Assembly: GCA_022561975.1 (NCBI GenBank)
Contig: JADFQD010000023.1
Span: 1 to 35,386, forward strand
DNA length: 35,386 nucleotides
Source: Acidobacteriota bacterium
Lineage (GTDB): Bacteria > Acidobacteriota > Thermoanaerobaculia > Multivoradales > JAHEKO01
Reading direction: 5' to 3'
The notes below the pieces were generated by a model. It had not been told where the DNA came from. It made no database searches and saw only the letters and a program-made list of their open reading frames with translations. This document shows, piece after piece, positions 31,346 through 35,386 of the stretch (the first letter of the stretch is position 1; each line of letters opens with the position of its first letter). The translations under genes were made by a program, and so were the position numbers.

Positions 31346-32244
31346 GCCCCCGGCGCCTGGGCGCGCTCGCCATCTGTGCGGCGGCGGCTCTCTGGGGACT
31401 CGACGGTGTGGTCTTGACGCCGCGGCTCCACAACCTACCGGTGCTCCTAGTGGTCTTTCTCCTCCATGCGGTTCCCTTCCTGCTGATGCAGCCGGTTCTG
31501 GCCACGGCCTATGCCAGGCTTCGAACCCTGGATCGCGGACAATGGACGACCCTCGCTGCGGTGGCGCTCACCGGAGGGGTTCTGGGTACGCTCGCGATCG
31601 TGCACGCGCTCTTCCTGGTCGATTTCAACCAGTTGAGCATCGTGGTCCTGCTGCAGAAGTTTCAGCCGGTCTTCGCTGTCGGGCTCGCGGCCGTGCTCTT
31701 GCGCGAAAGACTCACCAAGGCGTTTCTGGCCTGGGCCGCCCTGGCGATTGTCGGCGGCTATCTTCTGACCTTCGGCTGGAACCTGCCGGGTTTCTCGCGC
31801 GGCACGCGAGCCGCCGAGGCCGCTGGAATGGCGCTTCTGGCCGCGGCGTCTTTCGGCGCGGCAACGGTCTTCGGAAAGAAGCTCCTGGCCTCGCTGAGCT
31901 TCGGTGATGCCACGTTTGCGCGCTACGGACTGACCACGGTCCTCACCGCGGTCTTACTTCTGATCAGCGGCACCGGCTTTTCGCTCGCTTCGGTGACCGC
32001 CGGAAATTGGGCGGTCATCGCGATTATCACGGTCACCACCGGAAGCGGCGCGATCTTGCTCTACTACTTCGGTCTTCAGCGAGTTCCCGCCCGTATCGCC
32101 GCGGTCTGCGAACTCTGTCTGCCGCTTTCGGCAGTGGCGTTCGACTACCTCGTCAACGGTTCGATCCTCTCGCCGATTCAAGCCGGTGGAGCGCTCTTGA
32201 TGGTCGGCTCGATCACTCGAGTGTCTTCGCTTGACTCGGTCTAG
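31342..32244 (+). CDS. EamA-family (DMT superfamily) permease
   Basis: A 300-residue inner-membrane transporter of ten predicted helices in two EamA repeats. It opens with MSPRRLGALAICAAAALWGLDG, a short basic N-terminus running into TM1. The first repeat ends with the conserved LLQKFQPVFAVGLAAVLLRERLT, including the RERL loop; the second repeat follows from about residue 160. EamA carriers export metabolites or amino acids, or import nucleotide sugars; the substrate cannot be read from sequence. ATG at 31342 overlaps the preceding stop (ATGA), so it is translationally coupled to the phosphopantetheinyl transferase gene. It is followed by a 9-bp tandem repeat at 32262. Confidence 0.88.
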   Translation: MSPRRLGALAICAAAALWGLDGVVLTPRLHNLPVLLVVFLLHAVPFLLMQPVLATAYARLRTLDRGQWTTLAAVALTGGVLGTLAIVHALFLVDFNQLSIVVLLQKFQPVFAVGLAAVLLRERLTKAFLAWAALAIVGGYLLTFGWNLPGFSRGTRAAEAAGMALLAAASFGAATVFGKKLLASLSFGDATFARYGLTTVLTAVLLLISGTGFSLASVTAGNWAVIAIITVTTGSGAILLYYFGLQRVPARIAAVCELCLPLSAVAFDYLVNGSILSPIQAGGALLMVGSITRVSSLDSV

Positions 32245-32261
32245 CCACGTTTCGATCACAT

Positions 32262-32287
32262 CGATTGAGCCGATTGAGCCGATTCAG
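32262..32287. repeat. 9-bp tandem repeat CGATTGAGC (about 2.9 units)
   Basis: Two perfect copies of CGATTGAGC (32262-32279) and a third starting CGATTCAG (32280-32287, one mismatch). It lies between the EamA gene stop and the end of the PQQ-propeller pseudogene. Together with the repeat at 6063 it shows that 9-bp units with a GAGC core expand in this genome. Confidence 0.6.
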
Positions 32288-33036
32288 ATTGTTCGGTTCC
32301 ATTGACGCAGTACAAGTCGCTCGCACTCCGGATCAGGAGACAGCCCCCGGCGATGAAAGGCCGCCAGATCATGGCGCGGCAGTCTCTCGCCCGTCGTCGG
32401 ATCAAGAGAGACGACGTATCCCGCCAGGACGACGAAAAGCTCGGTGTCACCAGATCCCCCGCCGCCGTCGATCACGAGCGGCGTCACGTACGAGCAACAG
32501 CTGTCGTCCCGACGACCCGGCCGCGTAGCGTGAGTCTTTCAAATAGTCCGGGTCGATTTCGTGGACCCAAACCGTTCGGCCCGCCGAGTCGAGCGCGGCG
32601 AGGTGCGCTCCGAAGTAGGCAAACGTGGTTTGCCCGTCGCTCACCGGAGTGGGGCCCACGGAGCTGTTCATCCAGTGGGTCCTTTCCTTTTTCCTCCGGG
32701 CGACGGTCGTCTGCCACAAGCTCTCGCCGTTGCTCAAGTCGAAACCGTGCACGCGAAGCTCGATCTGGCTGCCGATGCTCTTGGCGCTGGTCACATAGAC
32801 CCGCCCTCCGACAGCAATCGGCGACGACGTACCGACTCCGTCGATCCGGGCGCTCCACTTGATCCCCGATCCGTCTCTGCCCCAATGAATCGGCAGCTCG
32901 GCCGCGCTGGAAATACCCAGCGCCCGCCCGGCCCCCGCCACTGCGGCCACTCACTGCCCAAGTCCTCGCCGCCGCAGCCCACCAACGCCAACCCGACGGC
33001 CGCCAGCAACAATTGGCGCCGCCTTGCGCCGCTCAT
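32284..33036 (-). pseudogene. PQQ-propeller (BamB-like) lipoprotein, frameshifted
   Basis: The gene starts at ATG 33034-33036 with a lipoprotein leader (MSGARRRQLLLAAVGLALVG, then Cys21) followed by SEWPQWRGPGG, the usual opening of PQQ-like beta-propeller proteins. The frame is lost within a G/C run near 32930-32945; the next frame gives ALGISSAAELPIHWG, GTSSPIAVGGRVYVTS and GFDLSNGESLWQTT, which are propeller blades. A second shift near 32475-32510 moves to the frame with VTPLVIDGG and GYVVSLDPTTGERL, ending at a TAG at 32284. With two shifts and a short tail it is either a decayed gene or a victim of two sequencing errors in homopolymer-like runs. The intact family exports proteins that bind or sense ligands or help outer-membrane assembly. 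Confidence 0.72.
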
Positions 33037-33063
33037 CGCAGAGCCCTCATGGGAACTCAACCC

Positions 33064-34740
33064 TTAGCAGCCCGAGGTCTTCGCGGCTTGTGTCAACTCC
33101 CACAGCCGACAGGGCTTCAGAGGAATCTCCAGTATCTCGATTCCGGTGTCTGCCAGCGCATCCTCGACGGCCTGTGCGAAGAGCGCCCCGACCGGGATGG
33201 CGCCGGCCTCGCCGGCTCCTTTGATGCCCAAGGGGTTGAGCGGCGACGGCGTCACCTGGTGGCCGCTTTCGATGCGGGGCACATCGAGTGCCGTCGGCAG
33301 CAGGTAGTCCATGAACGAAGCGTTCAGGATCTGGCCTTCTTCGCTGAAGACGATCTCCTCGAAAAAGGCGTTGCCGATGCCCTGCGCCACACCGCCCTGG
33401 ATCTGCCCGTCCAGAATCAGCGGGTTGATCACCTCGCCGCAATCGTGCACCACGACGTAGCGCTGAATGTCCACGTCCAGCGTCTCCGGATCGACCTCGA
33501 CGATCATGGCGTGCACGCCCGAAGCCGTCGCACCCCGCTCCGGCCCGAAGTAGTCCGTGGCCTCCAGGCCGGGCTCGGTTCCGGGTTCGACCGCGCCCCG
33601 CATCGGATTGGCTCGCAGCGCCAACTCGCCCAGCGATAACTCCTTGCCCGGCACTCCCTTGACCCGTACCTTGCCATCGACCAGCTCGAGATCGTTCTCG
33701 GCGACCTCGAATTCCTTGCCGGCAAATGCCAGGATCTTCTTGCGCACCGCTTTAGCGGCGGCATGGATCGCGTTGCCGGCAACCACGGCGCCCCGCGAGG
33801 CAAACGTGCCCGCGCCCCAATGGAACAGATCGGTGTCCCCGGTGGTGACTTCCACGTCGCGTACCGAGACGCCGACCTGGTCGGCAACGATCTGTGCAAA
33901 GGACGTCATGTGCCCCTGACCCTGAGAGCCGATCCCGGTCGCGACCGCTACCTTGCCGGAGGCCTGGACCTGCACTCGGGCGCCCTCGTAGGGACCGATT
34001 CCGGTACCTTCGACATAGGTGACCACTCCAATACCGACCAGCTTGCCCTCGGCCCGCAACGCCGGCTGGGTCTTTCGTATGAACTCCTCGTAGCCGATCT
34101 TCTCCAGCGCCTGGTCCAGGATCGGCTCGTAGTTGCCACTGTCGTACACCAGCGGCTCGAAATCCTGATAGATGATCTCGTGATTGACCGGAAAGGAGTC
34201 CGGGTCGAGAAAGTTCCGGCGACGAATTTCCGCGCGATCGATCTCGAGTTCGCGCGCCGCGAGATCGAGCAGCCGCTCCATCACGAAGACCCCGTGCTGG
34301 CGACCGGCGCCGCGGTACGGAGTCACGATCGGCAAGGTCGTGAACACCGCGGTGAACTCGCTCGCGTAGTTGGGGACGTCATAGCACCCCAGCAGGGTGC
34401 ATTGGCTGTTGATCGGAACGGTCAATCCGTAGGGTGCGTACGCGCCGGTGTCATGAAGAAAGACGTCCTTGACTCCGAGGATCTTTCCGTCTCGCCTGAG
34501 AGCGATCTCGGCGTCGTGGATCTGACCGCGCTCATGAGTGGTCGCGACGAAGTTCTCTTCCCGATCTTCGATCCATTTGACCGGTCGCTCGAGGGCGACC
34601 GAGGCCCAGGGGATCAGCACCTCTTCGGGGTAGAACATCATGATTTTGGGCCCGAAACCACCACCGATAAAAGGTGCGATCACGCGCACCCGGGTCTCCG
34701 AGAGGCCCAGCATGGCGGCAAGGCCTTCGCGGAGTTGGGC
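33064..34740 (-). CDS. Molybdopterin-binding subunit of CoxL/xanthine dehydrogenase family, N-terminally truncated
   Basis: About 555 residues of the large subunit of a molybdenum hydroxylase, without the first 200 or so residues. The body is well conserved: MLGLSETRVRVIAPFIGGGFGPK at the broken end, the active-site loop TPYRGAGRQHG (form-II type, not the AYRCSFR of true CO dehydrogenase), GIGSQGQGHMTSFAQIVAD (cofactor region), and the catalytic Glu in GIKGAGEAGAIP near the C-terminus. The similarity runs upstream of the only Met to about 34737 (QLREGLAAMLG) and stops, where the opposite strand becomes NuoF. It probably oxidised an aldehyde, purine or aromatic compound; no medium or small subunit is present. 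The truncation looks like a contig join or rearrangement. Confidence 0.82.
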   Translation of the reverse strand, partial: AQLREGLAAMLGLSETRVRVIAPFIGGGFGPKIMMFYPEEVLIPWASVALERPVKWIEDREENFVATTHERGQIHDAEIALRRDGKILGVKDVFLHDTGAYAPYGLTVPINSQCTLLGCYDVPNYASEFTAVFTTLPIVTPYRGAGRQHGVFVMERLLDLAARELEIDRAEIRRRNFLDPDSFPVNHEIIYQDFEPLVYDSGNYEPILDQALEKIGYEEFIRKTQPALRAEGKLVGIGVVTYVEGTGIGPYEGARVQVQASGKVAVATGIGSQGQGHMTSFAQIVADQVGVSVRDVEVTTGDTDLFHWGAGTFASRGAVVAGNAIHAAAKAVRKKILAFAGKEFEVAENDLELVDGKVRVKGVPGKELSLGELALRANPMRGAVEPGTEPGLEATDYFGPERGATASGVHAMIVEVDPETLDVDIQRYVVVHDCGEVINPLILDGQIQGGVAQGIGNAFFEEIVFSEEGQILNASFMDYLLPTALDVPRIESGHQVTPSPLNPLGIKGAGEAGAIPVGALFAQAVEDALADTGIEILEIPLKPCRLWELTQAAKTSGC

Positions 34741-35376
34741 GTCGAGAAAAATGGCGGCACGCGACTATTCTCGGTTTCGGGGCACATCAAGCGCCCCGGA
34801 GTCTACGAGCTGCCCCACAGCATCGGTCTTACGCAGATCATCTACGACGTGTGCGGGGGCATGCGCGACGATTCCAAGCCCCTCAAGATGGTCATTCCCG
34901 GGGGCTCGTCGACACCCGTGCTCAAGGCCGACGAAATCGATGTGCTGTGCACCATTGAGGCCATGCGGGATGCGGGGTCGATGTTGGGCACGGGCGGCGC
35001 GATCGTCATGGAAGAAGGTGTGTGCGCGGTGCGAGCCGCCACCAACCTGGCCAAGTTCTATGCGCATGAGTCGTGCGGTCAATGTACCCCCTGCCGCGAG
35101 GGCGCCGGCTGGTTGGCGGCCGTGCTCTCTCGCATCGAGCACGGCGAGGGCCAGGACAGCGACATCGATCTGCTCAAGCAAGTCGCAGACCGCATCGAGG
35201 GTAACACCATCTGCGCGCTAGGCGACGCGGCGGCGTGGCCCGTGCAGGCGTTCATCAAGAAGTTCCGCGGCGAGTTCGAGGCGCACATGGGCGGCAAGGG
35301 GTGCCCCCATGAGCCTGACACGTGGCGCCCCGTGTACACAGAACCGGACGAGGTCTTGCAGGCGGGACTCGCCTGA
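34714..35376 (+). CDS. nuoF: NADH-quinone oxidoreductase subunit F (NuoF), C-terminal part only
   Basis: Roughly 220 C-terminal residues of the NADH-binding subunit of complex I. The frame begins at GGKAFAELGVEKNGGTRLFS without a start codon; the FMN/NADH-binding half is missing. Present are SVSGHIKRPGVYELP, the N3 [4Fe-4S] ligands in ESCGQCTPCREG and the fourth Cys in NTICALGDAAAWPVQ. The gene ends properly at TGA (35374-35376). Codon usage (many GTG, CCC, GGG) differs from the CTC/GAG-rich neighbours. Its broken end coincides with that of the CoxL-like gene on the other strand, so this piece may come from another molecule. A complete nuoF would be expected beside nuoE and nuoG, which are not visible here. 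Confidence 0.88.
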   Translation, partial: GGKAFAELGVEKNGGTRLFSVSGHIKRPGVYELPHSIGLTQIIYDVCGGMRDDSKPLKMVIPGGSSTPVLKADEIDVLCTIEAMRDAGSMLGTGGAIVMEEGVCAVRAATNLAKFYAHESCGQCTPCREGAGWLAAVLSRIEHGEGQDSDIDLLKQVADRIEGNTICALGDAAAWPVQAFIKKFRGEFEAHMGGKGCPHEPDTWRPVYTEPDEVLQAGLA

Positions 35377-35386
35377 CCGATCCGCG

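Noticed and set aside
33831-33838. GTGTCCCC as a third copy of the GGGGACAC palindrome
   Set aside because: Only one arm is present, inside the coding sequence of the molybdoenzyme; no matching arm nearby.
33763-34713. Upstream two thirds of the open frame that ends in NuoF
   Set aside because: It is antisense to the molybdoenzyme gene and its translation does not look like NuoF; only the part from about 34714 is NuoF.

Overview
The window is GC-rich, densely coding DNA of a Gram-negative (diderm) bacterium. Lipoprotein signals, two RND pump subunits with a periplasmic adaptor and a Tat-exported flavoenzyme all imply a cell with a periplasm. There are no rRNA or tRNA genes or other taxonomic markers. 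The gene mix (paired PYROXD2-like FAD enzymes, a wax-ester synthase, REP-associated transposase, long intergenic palindromes) fits an uncultured Acidobacteriota-like genome, but that assignment is an impression, not a demonstration.

Layout. (1) 1-1354: the start of an exported protein-L-isoaspartate methyltransferase running off the left edge, then a solitary REP-associated tyrosine transposase (RAYT) followed by three REP hairpins whose stems differ by compensatory changes. (2) 1363-8059, minus strand: a five-gene cluster transcribed leftwards: membrane acyltransferase, GcvT-like folate-dependent aminomethyltransferase, two PYROXD2/phytoene-desaturase-like FAD oxidoreductases and a 3-hydroxyacyl-CoA dehydrogenase. 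(3) 8147-17226, plus strand: an RND efflux operon with one adaptor lipoprotein and two different pump subunits, with an EEP-fold nuclease/phosphatase gene lodged between adaptor and pumps. A CHAD-domain protein follows. (4) 18251-21686, minus strand: a DUF2071 protein, a possible tiny membrane peptide, a wax-ester synthase/DGAT and an alpha/beta hydrolase. (5) 21802-25270: a decayed subtilase, a Tat-exported GMC oxidoreductase and a divergent sulfatase-like lipoprotein. (6) 25337-29372: a SWIM-SNF2 helicase whose gene has a GGGGACAC-type hairpin just past its stop, with a second copy upstream. (7) 29376-32244: an OsmC-family thiol peroxidase interrupted by an in-frame UGA exactly at the peroxidatic cysteine, a CAT-like acetyltransferase, a divergent Sfp-type phosphopantetheinyl transferase and an EamA permease. 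(8) 32284-34740: a frameshifted PQQ-propeller lipoprotein and the C-terminal part of a form-II CoxL/xanthine-dehydrogenase-type molybdoenzyme. (9) 34714-35376: the C-terminal part of NuoF (complex I).

The two strongest observations are as follows. The OsmC gene at 29376-29840 is most simply read as a selenoprotein: the UGA replaces the first catalytic cysteine, the second catalytic cysteine is present, the frame is intact on both sides, and a hairpin with a G-starting apical loop lies 26 nt after the UGA, as in bacterial SECIS elements. Second, coxL and nuoF both lose their N-terminal parts at the same 20-25 bp (about 34714-34740), head to head. This looks like a chimeric join, either an assembly artefact or a recombination breakpoint, so the last ~650 bp may not belong to the same genome.
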